Counted from the stretch's first letter, positions 25,926 through 35,483 are shown. The stretch: DNA of 64,000 nucleotides from Candidatus Bariatricus faecipullorum (GCA_019118525.1 DWYV01000015.1:18008-82007), one strand, 5' to 3'. The notes: generated from the sequence alone by a model not told the origin. Program-made: numbers and translations.

Positions 25926-27715
25926 TACTGGTTTCTCCTCCACTCATCGTACAAATATTTATCCAGACGAAGCTTCACCGATTTTTTCGGCGAATTTTCA
26001 ATAATATCAAACAGTTCTGTAGTCCGCTCCCTGGCTTCCTGAATCGTACGCCCGTTCTGGGTTCCAAGGGCCGTGGTAAATTCTTCCATAAAACGGCTTA
26101 CATACTGCCGGACTTCTCCGGTGTTCTCTTCGAAAAGCCGGTCGCCCCGGGCCAGCACTACCCGGTTTATCTCCTGGTCCCTGGGGGATATCTTTAGTTT
26201 CTGCAGGGCTTCCCTGCGAAGCCGGAGTTCCTCTTCTGCCATCTTGATATTTTTATTGATAATCACACGGCTGGTCGTTTTTCCTGTACTTGCAACCGTA
26301 ACATCGATTTCCAGAATTCCGTTAATATCATAAGTATATCTTACGTCAATGGCCTCCCTGTGTCCGGGGTCCTGTCCCACGGGCACTTCTACGTCCAGCT
26401 CGCCCAGGCAGAGATTCTGCTCTGCCAGCCTGTGCTCGCCCTGAAGCACCCGGACCGTACAGTGGCTCTGGAAAGGATTGGCCGTGGTATACCGGGCCAT
26501 ACGGCTTACCGGCAGTGTAGAATTGCGCTCAATGACCGGAGCCATGACGGAAGGCGCGCTTCTGTCCTCCTGGGTCACTTCCGTTCCCAGGGTAAACGGG
26601 CAGATATCTGTAAGCAGCATGTCTCTCAGCTCTCCGGCCCGTTCTTTCATCCCGGCATAAATACCTGCTCCTGCCGCCACGGCCACATCCGGGTCAATCC
26701 GGCACACCGGCTTCTTTCCACTCAGAAAATGCAGGTAATTCTGCACTACCGGCATCTTCCCGCTGCCGCCCACCATAATAATTCCGTCAATGTCTCCCCA
26801 GCCGTAGCCGCTGTCGGTCATGGCGCGGGACAAGGGAAGCCCGATACTTTCCAGCACCGGGGCAGCTACTTCCAGAAGTCCTTTCTGGTCCAGCTCCATC
26901 TGCCGGATTTCCCCGCCAATCACCACTTCCATGTTTCCCTTCTCTTCACTGGAAAGCAGACGTTTTAACCGCTCGCTCTCACGCAGGAGGCTGGCCCGCT
27001 CTTCTTTTGTCAGATTTCCCTCATCCAGATGCTTTTCCGCCAGAAACCGCTCCGCCAGGGCCTGGTTGATGTCATCCCCGCCCAGATGGTTATCGCCGGC
27101 CACCGCCACAATCTCAATCACATTGTCAAAGGCGTCCACAATAGAAATATCCAGAGTTCCTCCCCCAAAGTCGAAAACCAGGAAGGTCTGGTCCTCTTCC
27201 GGAAGCAGTTCCTCTGTTTTCAGGGTTTCCCCCGGGCCGGGCAGATTCATCCGGTAAGCCAGGGCCGCCGCCGAAGGCTCGTTCACCAGGCGCTCCACCT
27301 TCAGGCCGGCAAGCCGCCCTGCCATCCGGGTGGCCTGGCGCTGCATGTCGTTAAAATAAGCCGGCACGCTGATAACGGCCTCCTCTACCGGTTCTCCCAG
27401 GTACCGGGAGGCGTCCTCCCGTATCTGGGTCAGCACCAGGGCCGACAGTTCCTGCGGCGAAAAATTCTTTTCTCCCAGCCGCCAGGTTTTCTCCGTGCCC
27501 ATGTAGCGTTTAAAGCTGGATACGGTCTGCTCCGGCCGGAAACCGAGCTGTTCCTTTGCCGTCTGCCCTGTCAGAATCTCTCCTTTGTCGTTCACCCCGA
27601 CCACGGAAGGAGTCAGATAAGAGCCCAGACTGTTGGGAATCAGCTCATATGTTCCGTTCTTCCACACGCTGGCAAGGGTATTGGTTGTCCCTAAATCAAT
27701 TCCTATGATTGCCAT
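25925..27715 (-). CDS. hscC: HscC-like Hsp70 family chaperone
   Basis: 596 residues, slightly shorter than DnaK. ATPase domain signatures: IGIDLGTTNT (4-13), FDFGGGTLDISIVD and a VGGSGKMPVVQ phosphate-2-type motif; the substrate-binding beta domain follows with NPFQSHCTVRVLQGE, and the lid is short. More like HscC than the main DnaK, since no grpE or dnaJ is adjacent. Instead it is followed by a J-like membrane protein and preceded by parC, an arrangement that suggests a dedicated chaperone pair. Substrates are unknown. Confidence 0.88.
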   Translation of the reverse strand: MAIIGIDLGTTNTLASVWKNGTYELIPNSLGSYLTPSVVGVNDKGEILTGQTAKEQLGFRPEQTVSSFKRYMGTEKTWRLGEKNFSPQELSALVLTQIREDASRYLGEPVEEAVISVPAYFNDMQRQATRMAGRLAGLKVERLVNEPSAAALAYRMNLPGPGETLKTEELLPEEDQTFLVFDFGGGTLDISIVDAFDNVIEIVAVAGDNHLGGDDINQALAERFLAEKHLDEGNLTKEERASLLRESERLKRLLSSEEKGNMEVVIGGEIRQMELDQKGLLEVAAPVLESIGLPLSRAMTDSGYGWGDIDGIIMVGGSGKMPVVQNYLHFLSGKKPVCRIDPDVAVAAGAGIYAGMKERAGELRDMLLTDICPFTLGTEVTQEDRSAPSVMAPVIERNSTLPVSRMARYTTANPFQSHCTVRVLQGEHRLAEQNLCLGELDVEVPVGQDPGHREAIDVRYTYDINGILEIDVTVASTGKTTSRVIINKNIKMAEEELRLRREALQKLKISPRDQEINRVVLARGDRLFEENTGEVRQYVSRFMEEFTTALGTQNGRTIQEARERTTELFDIIENSPKKSVKLRLDKYLYDEWRRNQ

Positions 27716-27725
27716 ATGCCGTCAT

Positions 27726-29966
27726 CTACTTTCTCATTTTTGTTCCGGTTCCATCCCGTTTCGCCTGCTTCAGGCGGTTCAGTGTTACTTCTTTTTCATG
27801 GAAGGTCACTTTGCATTCGGTTCCTTCCTCAAACACAAAGGCTGTCTCCACGGCGTCCTTTTTCTGAAGACGGATGCCCCGCACGCCGAGCGCCCCTTTT
27901 TTCTTTTCCGACACCTCGGATGCCGGGAACCGGAGACAGTATCCCAGTTCCGTCATCAGAACTACATCCTGGTTTTCATTGAGAATGGAAATGGTCACTA
28001 CTTCGTCTTCCGGCTGAAGTTTTGTGGCGGCAATGGTCCGCCGGCTCACCTGGAATTCGCTTCCGTCCACTTTTTTCACCATTCCCTGTTTCGTAACAAA
28101 GAGGAATTTTGTATAGAAGAGCTGCCGGTCCTCGCACAGATACACAATCTCTTCCGCAGCGCTGTCAAAATTGCTGACATTGTCCACGGGCTGTCCCTTG
28201 TCCCGGAATTTTCCATGGGGCAGATCCAGCACTTTGAGCTGGTGCATTTTGCCGTCTTTTGTAAAAAGACAGATATTTCCGGTATTCATGCAGGGCAGCA
28301 CGAACCGGTTTTCCTTGTCCGCCGCCTCTTTGTTTCTCTCGTAGACAGACACGTCCACGGTTTTGGCATAGCCGAAGCGGTCCATCAGGAAGATTACTTC
28401 CTGTTCTTCTATTTTCTTTTCCTCGAATACGGCTTCCTCTGCGTTTTCTATCCGGGTCCGCCGTTTTCGTCCGTATTCTTTTTTCAGATGGTCCAGATCT
28501 TCCATAATCACGGAAGCCATGGAATCGTAATTGTTCAGAATATCTTCATACCGGGCAATTTTTGCCACAGTTTCCTCATGCTCCTTCTGCAGCGCCTCAA
28601 TCTCCAGTCCAATCAGCCGGTAGAGACGCATCTCCAGAATAGCCGTGGCCTGTTTTTCCGTAAAACGGAGCATTTTTGCCATCTTTTCGGATATCCGGGA
28701 TTTGAAGGTAATGGGTTCGGTGTTTCCGTTTACCAGACAGTCCTTCGCGTCCTTCACGGATTTACTGCCCCGGAGAATTTCAATAATCAGGTCGATTACA
28801 TCGCAGGCTTTGATAAGTCCTTCCTGAATCTCTTTTTTCTCCTGCTCCTTTGCCAGCAGAGTCTGGTACTTCCGGGTGGCAAGCTCGAACTGGAAGTCCA
28901 CATGGTACTCGATAATCTTTTTCAGTCCCAGGGTCTCCGGCCTGCCGTCCGCCACTGCCAGCATATTCACCCCGAAAGTATCCTCCAGCCGGGTCTTTTT
29001 GTAAAGCATGTTAATGAGGTTGTCCACATCCGTGTCCCGCTTTACTTCTATTACAATCCGGATGCCCTCTTTGGAGGACTGGTTGGAGATGTCTGTGATG
29101 TCGCTGGTTTTCTTAGTCTCTACGAGCTGGTACACGTCGTTTAAAAATTTCCCGATTCCGGCGCCTATCATGGTGTAGGGAATCTCAGAAATGACAATCC
29201 GTTTTTTTCCGCCTTTCAGCTCTTCGGTCTCTACTTTTCCCCGGATTTTAATCTTGCCGGTTCCGGTCTCATAGATGGAAAGCAGGTCGTCTTTGTTGAC
29301 TACAATGCCTCCCGTGGGGAAATCCGGTCCTTTCAAGTATTTCATCAGCTGCCGGGTGGTGATACTGCTGTCCTTCATGTAGGCCTTGACCGCATCTGCC
29401 ACTTCCCCCAGATTGTGGGTGGGAATGCTGGTAGCCATACCTACGGCGATTCCCTCCGCCCCATTGACCAGAAGGTTCGGAATCCGCACGGGAAGTACAG
29501 ACGGCTCCTTCTCGGTCTCGTCAAAATTAGGCACAAAGTCCACGATGTTTTTATCCAGGTCCGCCAGAAACGCTTCCTGGGTCACTTTCTCCAGCCTTGC
29601 CTCTGTATAACGCATGGCCGCGGCCCCGTCCCCTTCAATGGAACCGAAATTGCCGTGGCCGTCTACCAGTACCATGCCTTTCTTAAAATCCTGGGCCATG
29701 ACGACCAGGGCCTCGTAAATGGAACTGTCTCCGTGGGGATGGTATTTACCCATGGTATCCCCTACGATTCTGGCACATTTCCGGTAGGGCCGGTCATAGC
29801 GGATGCCCAGTTCGTACATGTCGTAAAGGGTCCGTCTCTGCACCGGCTTCAGCCCGTCCCGGACGTCGGGAAGGGCCCGGGAAACGATAACGCTCATGGC
29901 GTAGTCGATGTATGATTTTTTCATCAGATCCGAATATTCTGTCCGGATTACCTGTGTATCTTCCAT
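27726..29966 (-). CDS. parC: DNA topoisomerase IV subunit A
   Basis: 746 residues. Winged-helix/tower domain begins with IDYAMSVIVSRALPDVRDGL; catalytic Tyr120 lies in AAAMRYTEARL. At the quinolone-determining positions it has Ser81 and Glu85, the usual sensitive-type residues. The C-terminal beta-pinwheel is short and lacks an obvious GyrA box (QRRGGKG), fitting ParC rather than GyrA. Starts 15 bases after parE ends. A separate gyrase is expected elsewhere. Confidence 0.92.
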   Translation of the reverse strand: MEDTQVIRTEYSDLMKKSYIDYAMSVIVSRALPDVRDGLKPVQRRTLYDMYELGIRYDRPYRKCARIVGDTMGKYHPHGDSSIYEALVVMAQDFKKGMVLVDGHGNFGSIEGDGAAAMRYTEARLEKVTQEAFLADLDKNIVDFVPNFDETEKEPSVLPVRIPNLLVNGAEGIAVGMATSIPTHNLGEVADAVKAYMKDSSITTRQLMKYLKGPDFPTGGIVVNKDDLLSIYETGTGKIKIRGKVETEELKGGKKRIVISEIPYTMIGAGIGKFLNDVYQLVETKKTSDITDISNQSSKEGIRIVIEVKRDTDVDNLINMLYKKTRLEDTFGVNMLAVADGRPETLGLKKIIEYHVDFQFELATRKYQTLLAKEQEKKEIQEGLIKACDVIDLIIEILRGSKSVKDAKDCLVNGNTEPITFKSRISEKMAKMLRFTEKQATAILEMRLYRLIGLEIEALQKEHEETVAKIARYEDILNNYDSMASVIMEDLDHLKKEYGRKRRTRIENAEEAVFEEKKIEEQEVIFLMDRFGYAKTVDVSVYERNKEAADKENRFVLPCMNTGNICLFTKDGKMHQLKVLDLPHGKFRDKGQPVDNVSNFDSAAEEIVYLCEDRQLFYTKFLFVTKQGMVKKVDGSEFQVSRRTIAATKLQPEDEVVTISILNENQDVVLMTELGYCLRFPASEVSEKKKGALGVRGIRLQKKDAVETAFVFEEGTECKVTFHEKEVTLNRLKQAKRDGTGTKMRK

Positions 29967-29981
29967 AAATTTCCTCCTGCT

Positions 29982-31904
29982 CTATATATCCAGCTCCGCT
30001 TCCCTGGCATTTTCGTAGATGAATGCCCGGCGGGGCGGCACGTCTGTCCCCATCAGCATTTCTGTTACGCTGGAAGCCATTCTGGCGTCTTCTATCTCGA
30101 TTCGCTTCAGCCTCCTGGTCTTCGGGTCCAGGGTGGTCTCCCAGAGCTGCTGGGCGTCCATTTCGCCCAGTCCTTTGTAGCGCTGTAACGTAAAGGGACC
30201 GGTATGGGTTTTCCGGTATTTTTCCAGCGCCTTGTCGTCATAGAGATATTCTTCCTCCCCGTTTTTGGGCATGGCCTTATAAAGGGGCGGCATGGCCACA
30301 TATACATGCCCCTCGTAAATCAGCTCCGGCATGAACCGGTAAAACAGGGTCAGGAGCAGGGTGGAAATATGCGCGCCGTCCACATCCGCATCGGCCATAA
30401 TGATAATCTTGTCATATCGAAGCTTCCCAATATCAAAATCATTTCCATATCCTTCGGAGAAACCGCACCCAAAGGCGTTAATCATGGTTTTAATCTCTGC
30501 ATTGGCCAGGATTTTGTCGATGCTGGCCTTCTCCACGTTCAGAATTTTTCCCCGGATGGGCAGAATGGCCTGATACATCCGGTCCCGGGCTGTCTTGGCG
30601 GAACCGCCGGCTGAATCACCCTCCACGATGAAAATCTCGCATTTGGAGGCGTCCCGGCTCTCGCAGTTTGCCAGTTTCCCGTTGCTGTCAAAGGAATATT
30701 TCTGCTTTGTCAGCAGGTTGGTTTTTGCCTTCTCTTCGGACTTCCGGATTTTCGCCGCTTTTTCCGCGCAGGAGAGCACCTTCTTTAGCGTCTCCAGGTT
30801 CCGGTCAAAATAGCGCACCACTTCCTCTCCGGTTACCTTTCCGGTAGCCTTGGATGCGTCCTGGTTGTCCAGTTTTGTTTTGGTCTGTCCCTCAAACCGG
30901 GGATCCGGATGTTTGATGGATACGATGGCGGTCATTCCGTTTCGCACGTCCGCTCCGGTAAAGTTGTTGTCTTTTTCCTTCAGAATGCCAAGTTCCCTGG
31001 CATACTGGTTCATCACCGTAGTAAAGGTGGTCTTAAACCCGGTCAGATGGGTTCCCCCTTCTGCATTGTAGATATTGTTGCAGAAACCAAGCACATTTTC
31101 GTGGAATTCATTGACATACTGAAAGGCCACTTCCACTTCAATTCCCTCAGCCTCTCCTTTAAAATATACCGGCTCATGAATCACTTCTTTTTTGGCGTTC
31201 AGCTCCCGGATAAAGCCCAGAATGCCGTCCGGCTCGTGGTAGGTAATCTTCTCCTCCGGGTCTTTCCGTCTGTCCGTAAACACGATGGTCAGCTGCGGGT
31301 TCAGGTAAGCGGTCTCATGGAGACGGCTTTTGATTTCCTCCTCCCGGAAGCGGGTCTTCTCAAAAATCTCGCTGTCCGGCAGAAAGTTTACGCAGGCTCC
31401 TGTCTTTTTTGTCTTTCCGATAACCGGCAGCAGGCCGTCCTCCAGTTCCACCACCGGTTTCCCTCTTTCGTACCGGTCATGGTGAATGAAACCGCCCTGG
31501 CTGATTTTTACATCCATATATTCGGAAAGGGCATTGACAACCGTGGCGCCTACACCGTGAAGTCCGCCGCTGGTCTTGTAAGCCGTATCGTCAAACTTTC
31601 CTCCTGCATGGAGGGTGGTATATACCAGTCTGGCCGCCGACATTCCTTTCTCATGCATCTCCACCGGGACACCCCGCCCATTGTCGGACACTGTGGCAGA
31701 GCCGTCCTTTTCCAGTGTCACTTCTATTAAATCACAGAATCCGGCCAGGTGCTCGTCCACCGCGTTATCCATTATTTCGTAAACCAGATGATTCAGTCCT
31801 TTGGTGGATACGCTTCCGATATACATGCCCGGCCGTTTTCTGACGGCTTCCAGTCCCTCCAGGACGGAGATACTGGAAGCGTCGTATGTAGTTTTCTTTG
31901 CCAT
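29982..31904 (-). CDS. parE: DNA topoisomerase IV subunit B
   Basis: 640 residues. GHKL ATPase with EIMDNAVDEHLAG and DNGRGVPVEMHEKG, a transducer domain, and the TOPRIM domain with EGDSAGGSAK and ADADVDGAHI. Partner of ParC for decatenation. It starts the operon parE-parC-hscC-J-like-unknown; a promoter overlaps the 3-prime end of spoIIP. Confidence 0.92.
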   Translation of the reverse strand: MAKKTTYDASSISVLEGLEAVRKRPGMYIGSVSTKGLNHLVYEIMDNAVDEHLAGFCDLIEVTLEKDGSATVSDNGRGVPVEMHEKGMSAARLVYTTLHAGGKFDDTAYKTSGGLHGVGATVVNALSEYMDVKISQGGFIHHDRYERGKPVVELEDGLLPVIGKTKKTGACVNFLPDSEIFEKTRFREEEIKSRLHETAYLNPQLTIVFTDRRKDPEEKITYHEPDGILGFIRELNAKKEVIHEPVYFKGEAEGIEVEVAFQYVNEFHENVLGFCNNIYNAEGGTHLTGFKTTFTTVMNQYARELGILKEKDNNFTGADVRNGMTAIVSIKHPDPRFEGQTKTKLDNQDASKATGKVTGEEVVRYFDRNLETLKKVLSCAEKAAKIRKSEEKAKTNLLTKQKYSFDSNGKLANCESRDASKCEIFIVEGDSAGGSAKTARDRMYQAILPIRGKILNVEKASIDKILANAEIKTMINAFGCGFSEGYGNDFDIGKLRYDKIIIMADADVDGAHISTLLLTLFYRFMPELIYEGHVYVAMPPLYKAMPKNGEEEYLYDDKALEKYRKTHTGPFTLQRYKGLGEMDAQQLWETTLDPKTRRLKRIEIEDARMASSVTEMLMGTDVPPRRAFIYENAREAELDI

Positions 31905-31942
31905 ACTCTTTGTACCCTTTCTATTTTTCCGCTCAGATACTC

Positions 31943-33112
31943 CTATTCTAACACCTGACTTAAAATTTCCGCAAGCGGTTCCATGGCATTTTTCATTTCC
32001 TCTACAGTATTTGTCTGTGCTCCCGCCTCAACCAGCAGCATTTTGGGCATCAGATTCATGTTGTAGCGGTAGCCTTTCAGATAAATCCGGCGGGTAAATC
32101 CGGGATACAGTTCCTCAGCTTTCAGCTTCATCTGCAGGGAAAAGGCCAGGTTATCCTGAATATAGGGGTTTGGCATGCCGCTCAGATCCCCGTTTGCCCG
32201 GGTCCGGCTCATCCCGTTGAAAAACATAATCTGGGCCGTCTGTTTCCCATTTATCTCTGTCACCAGGTGAGTCGTGTCCGCCACGCCGTCCCGGTGCAGG
32301 TCAATCACCACTTCAATGGAGGGATTCTCTTCCAGAATCCGGGCGATGTCCGGCGCCGCAAGCTCATAAGCCTCACTGCGGTCCAGTTTCCCGTCAATCA
32401 GGTCGTAAACACCTTCATGGTGCAGGGTGGGAATTCCGTATGTATCGTTCAGAAGCTCTGTAAGATATCTGCCAATGCCCACAATACTGGTGGACACATC
32501 CCCGTTGGAGTCTGCAAATGTCTCCTGGGAATGGGTATGGTAGATAAGAATCTTTGGGTCCTCTCCGGCCTTTGTTATCGTCATATCCTTTGCCAGCAGG
32601 GTATCCACGTTTAAATCCTCGGGATTTACATAGGTCACGCTGTCCACGGTATAGAAGTTTCCCACCAGATAATCAAAATCCCGGAGCCGTTCCGGGGAAA
32701 GGTCGAGGGTGGAGGCGGCCTGCTGTGTCCGGGCGCTTTCGTCCGTCCCTACAAGCTGCCCGTTTTCATCCACGGAATTTTCATCCTCTGCCTGCATCTT
32801 TGCCAGCATTTCCAGGGTGTCCTCGTCCTCTGCCGCAAGGTCCTCCCTGGCATGTTCCACCACGTAGGTGCCCAGGGGCATGCTGTGGGAAGCCAGGGAG
32901 ACTACCCATTCCTTCAGCGATGTGTTTTTCTCTGTTTCGCCGCCATAGGCAATGCCCGGCAGCCAGGATTTTTCCGCGGTTTCCTGAATGCTCTGAAACA
33001 GCGCCGCCTTCCAGGCTCCCGGGGTCCGGGCCTCTTCCTGAAAAAAGAGGGCCCCGCCAAGCAGGCTGACGCCTGCACCCAGAAGAACGCCCCACTGCTT
33101 CCAACGTGCCAT
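31943..33112 (-). CDS. spoIIP: Stage II sporulation protein P
   Basis: 389 residues. An N-terminal membrane anchor (about 8-26), a variable Glu/Asp-rich spacer and the C-terminal amidase/endopeptidase domain with IYHTHSQETF (conserved His) and VVIDLHRDGV. SpoIIP cleaves septal peptidoglycan during engulfment together with SpoIID and SpoIIM. It follows gpr by 62 bases, as in Bacillus, so the two are probably co-expressed. Confidence 0.95.
   Translation of the reverse strand: MARWKQWGVLLGAGVSLLGGALFFQEEARTPGAWKAALFQSIQETAEKSWLPGIAYGGETEKNTSLKEWVVSLASHSMPLGTYVVEHAREDLAAEDEDTLEMLAKMQAEDENSVDENGQLVGTDESARTQQAASTLDLSPERLRDFDYLVGNFYTVDSVTYVNPEDLNVDTLLAKDMTITKAGEDPKILIYHTHSQETFADSNGDVSTSIVGIGRYLTELLNDTYGIPTLHHEGVYDLIDGKLDRSEAYELAAPDIARILEENPSIEVVIDLHRDGVADTTHLVTEINGKQTAQIMFFNGMSRTRANGDLSGMPNPYIQDNLAFSLQMKLKAEELYPGFTRRIYLKGYRYNMNLMPKMLLVEAGAQTNTVEEMKNAMEPLAEILSQVLE
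31945..31974 (-). promoter_or_regulatory. Promoter upstream of parE
   Basis: Minus strand TTGCGG, 18-base spacer, TAGAAT with an extended TG one base upstream. It lies inside the last codons of spoIIP, about 40 bases before the parE start. Confidence 0.5.
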
Positions 33113-33174
33113 GTCCGTCTCCCCTTTTCATTTCTCCCACATTCTATGCGGATTCGGTCAGGGGTATGCGTGCA

Positions 33175-34149
33175 TTACCCCTGTCCTTCTTCCTCTTCCC
33201 GTTCAAACAGAATATTCAGGCCTTCTGACAAAGTAAAGCTCATCCGTTTCATAGTTTCATCGATGTCTTTTGGCGTAACGTACATACCGTTGAGATGCGG
33301 AGCTATCAGCTCTTTAACCAGTTCGTATTTTTCGGCGGCGCTGTAACCCTGCAGTACGACTCCGACTCCTTTCAGTGTTTCCGAAGTCTCCATGGCAGCC
33401 AGCAGATTTTCCATCGTATCGCTGACAATCGTGGCCGCGTCCACCACCGTGGGCACGCCGATAGCCACCACAGGGATTCCTATGGTCTCCCGGGTAATGC
33501 CGTTTCTGTGATTTCCCACACCGGAGCCGGGGCGGATACCGGTGTCCGCAATCTGGACGGTGCGGTTGAGCCGTCTGGAATTGCGGGCCGCCAGTGCGTC
33601 CACGGCAATCAGGACATCTGGTTTTGTCTCTTTTACAATTCCCCGGATTATCTCTACCGTCTCCATTCCGGTCTGGGCCATGACGCCCGGGGCAATGGCG
33701 CTGACGCTGCATACGTTTTCTTTCGCCATGGCATATTTTCCATATTCTTTTATGATATGCCGGGTCACATTCAGGTTGTCGGCCACCCAGGGGCCCAGGG
33801 CGTCCGGGGTGACCTCCCGGTTTCCAAGTCCCGCCACCAGAATCTGGCAGTCCTCCTTCCTGGGCAGCATGGTCCGGATAAAGCGGGCCAGGGTGACCGA
33901 GACTTCCCGGTGATATCCTTCATCCGGCACCGCCAGATTCGGCGCTTCCAGAGTCACATAAGTACCCACTGGTTTCCCCATGGTTTTCGCCCCGTTCTCT
34001 GTCAGAATCCGGACCGTAGTAATCCGGATTTCCCGCTCCTCGTCCCACTCTTCTTCCACGGTGACCCCGGAAACTTCAATATTATCCTCCTCGAAACGCT
34101 CGGTGTCCTCCAGTGCCAGGTCTGTGCGGATACTGTATTTCTCAACCAT
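33175..34149 (-). CDS. gpr: Germination (spore) protease GPR
   Basis: 324 residues. Begins VEKYSIRTDLALED, the conserved propeptide start; TDLALE is close to the site at which the zymogen processes itself in Bacillus. The core has ILVAGLGNREVTPDALGP and the DALAARN motif. Degrades small acid-soluble spore proteins during germination, which implies that SASP genes exist elsewhere. Start taken at ATG 34149 with GGGGAGG nine bases upstream, rather than ten codons earlier. Divergent from rpsT. Confidence 0.96.
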   Translation of the reverse strand: MVEKYSIRTDLALEDTERFEEDNIEVSGVTVEEEWDEEREIRITTVRILTENGAKTMGKPVGTYVTLEAPNLAVPDEGYHREVSVTLARFIRTMLPRKEDCQILVAGLGNREVTPDALGPWVADNLNVTRHIIKEYGKYAMAKENVCSVSAIAPGVMAQTGMETVEIIRGIVKETKPDVLIAVDALAARNSRRLNRTVQIADTGIRPGSGVGNHRNGITRETIGIPVVAIGVPTVVDAATIVSDTMENLLAAMETSETLKGVGVVLQGYSAAEKYELVKELIAPHLNGMYVTPKDIDETMKRMSFTLSEGLNILFEREEEEGQG

Positions 34150-34188
34150 CCTTGTCTGCCTCCCCTTTCCTTCTTCCACAGTCTGCTT

Positions 34189-34357
34189 CTTTTACAGTTC
34201 AGCGCGCCATTCGCAAAGTCGCACTGACGTGCTTACTGGCGGCTTACGCCGCCTTCTTTGCTCATAAACAGGCGCTCACTCCGTCTGACAAAAGCCGTCA
34301 CGGCCTTTATGCAAGCATAGGCCGTTTCCGCTTTTGCATACGGCTGAACTGTAAAAG
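34189..34357. repeat. 169-bp intergenic element with 15-bp terminal inverted repeats
   Basis: Fills most of the 345-base gap between gpr and rpsT. Ends are a perfect 15-bp inverted repeat: CTTTTACAGTTCAGC (34189-34203) and GCTGAACTGTAAAAG (34343-34357). Inside are smaller dyads such as GGCGGC-TTA-CGCCGCC (around 34239-34253) and AAGCCGTCACGGCTT-like bases at 34292-34306. No open frame of note. It has the layout of a small non-autonomous mobile or REP-like element; only one copy is in the window. Confidence 0.7.
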
Positions 34358-34387
34358 TATTTTTTCACAAAAATGAGGAATTATGTA

Positions 34388-34416
34388 TTGACAATGATAA
34401 TTTCTTCGCATAGAAT
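34388..34416 (+). promoter_or_regulatory. Sigma-A promoter of rpsT
   Basis: TTGACA, 17-base spacer, TAGAAT, about 80 bases before the start codon; near consensus, starting 31 bases after the 169-bp element ends. Confidence 0.85.
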
Positions 34417-34494
34417 AAATAAGTGTGTTCGTCAGATATTCCGTGTCTCTTTCTGACGGATGAGAAAAATCAATCAGATATGGAGGTGTCGGAA

Positions 34495-34758
34495 TTGGCT
34501 AACATTAAATCTGCAAAGAAGAGAATTAAAGTAACTGCTACAAAGACAGCCAGAAATAAAGCAATCAAATCCAAAGTCAGAACTTATGTAAGAAAAGTGG
34601 AAGAAGCTGTAGCAAAGAAAGATGCTGAAGCTGCCAAGACTGCTTTAAGAGAAGCTGTTTCTGTTATCAGCAAAGCGGGAAGCAAGGGCGTTTACCATAA
34701 AAACACCTGCGCCAGAAAAATCTCCCGTTTATCCAAAGCTGTAAACGAGATTGCTTAA
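34495..34758 (+). CDS. rpsT: 30S ribosomal protein S20, TTG start
   Basis: 87 residues, Lys/Ala-rich helical bundle: ANIKSAKKRIKVTATKTARN at the start and GVYHKNTCARKISRLSKAVN at the end. The TTG at 34495 is preceded by GGAGGTG with 6-base spacing and matches the family start; a longer open frame to 34423 has no homology. A TTG start is a known way to limit S20 synthesis in some bacteria. Sits next to gpr as in many Firmicutes. Confidence 0.97.
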   Translation: MANIKSAKKRIKVTATKTARNKAIKSKVRTYVRKVEEAVAKKDAEAAKTALREAVSVISKAGSKGVYHKNTCARKISRLSKAVNEIA

Positions 34759-34786
34759 GCTGGATTTTGAAAATAAATAAATGATA

Positions 34787-34820
34787 AAAGGGCAGCCATA
34801 CCGTCATGTGGCTGCCCTTT
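34787..34820. terminator. Bidirectional terminator between rpsT and the 34842 gene
   Basis: Perfect 12-bp stem AAAGGGCAGCCA/TGGCTGCCCTTT with a 10-base loop. T-rich on the minus side (TTTTATCATTT) and a shorter run on the plus side. It lies between two convergent genes. Confidence 0.85.
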
Positions 34821-34841
34821 CTACGTTCCAGGTATGCGCGT

Positions 34842-35483
34842 TTACAGCTTTGAGTAGCCGTAACTGTTCACAATGGCCTCCAGTCTCTGGCCTGCCCTGC
34901 ACATCGGACAGTCTCCCGGCGTATAGAACCGGTAATCCGGCAAATCTGCGCTGGTAAAAATCGTTTTCACTTCCATGCCGGCAATTTTATTCACAGAACT
35001 GAAAATGGAACAGATACCGCACACTCTTCCCCCATAATAAAGAATGGAATCAATGGCCTGACTGACCGTCTTCCCCGTGGTGATGGATGCCGCCAGGATA
35101 AGTACCTGCTGATTCTCAATCATACGCACCTTGTTGTCCCGGAAAAGAATGATGCCTTCCTGATTAAATTCCGGTGTCACAATAGAAATATTGTTTCCCT
35201 TGCTCAGGGAATACTGATTCACGTCTGCCAGCTGTTCCGCCATAAACGTGGCCACCGTCTCCGTTTCTTCCAGACACACTATCGTGTTCACAAAAGTATT
35301 GTCCACGTATTCCGCGGCCAGCACCTTCGCCGTTTCTCTGCCGTTATTATGCCGTACCTTTACCGTAGACATATCAATGTACGTGTTGATGTGGGAATGA
35401 CTCGTCGCAAAATGCCCCTTCAGAATTTTTATCCTTGCTTTTGGATTCTTTTTCGAACGCAGGTTTTCCATTCTCTCATCCAT
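34842..35483 (-). CDS. Phosphoribosyltransferase-like protein with altered PRPP loop
   Basis: 213 residues, resembling orotate phosphoribosyltransferase-like proteins of Lachnospiraceae. The PRPP-binding region reads VLILAASITTGKT at 127-139: the TTGKT end is kept but the two acidic residues that normally precede it are replaced by Ala-Ala. A CPMC pair at 192-195 could bind metal. It has its own promoter. It may still bind nucleotides as a regulator or a specialised enzyme; the substrate is unknown. Confidence 0.7.
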   Translation of the reverse strand: MDERMENLRSKKNPKARIKILKGHFATSHSHINTYIDMSTVKVRHNNGRETAKVLAAEYVDNTFVNTIVCLEETETVATFMAEQLADVNQYSLSKGNNISIVTPEFNQEGIILFRDNKVRMIENQQVLILAASITTGKTVSQAIDSILYYGGRVCGICSIFSSVNKIAGMEVKTIFTSADLPDYRFYTPGDCPMCRAGQRLEAIVNSYGYSKL

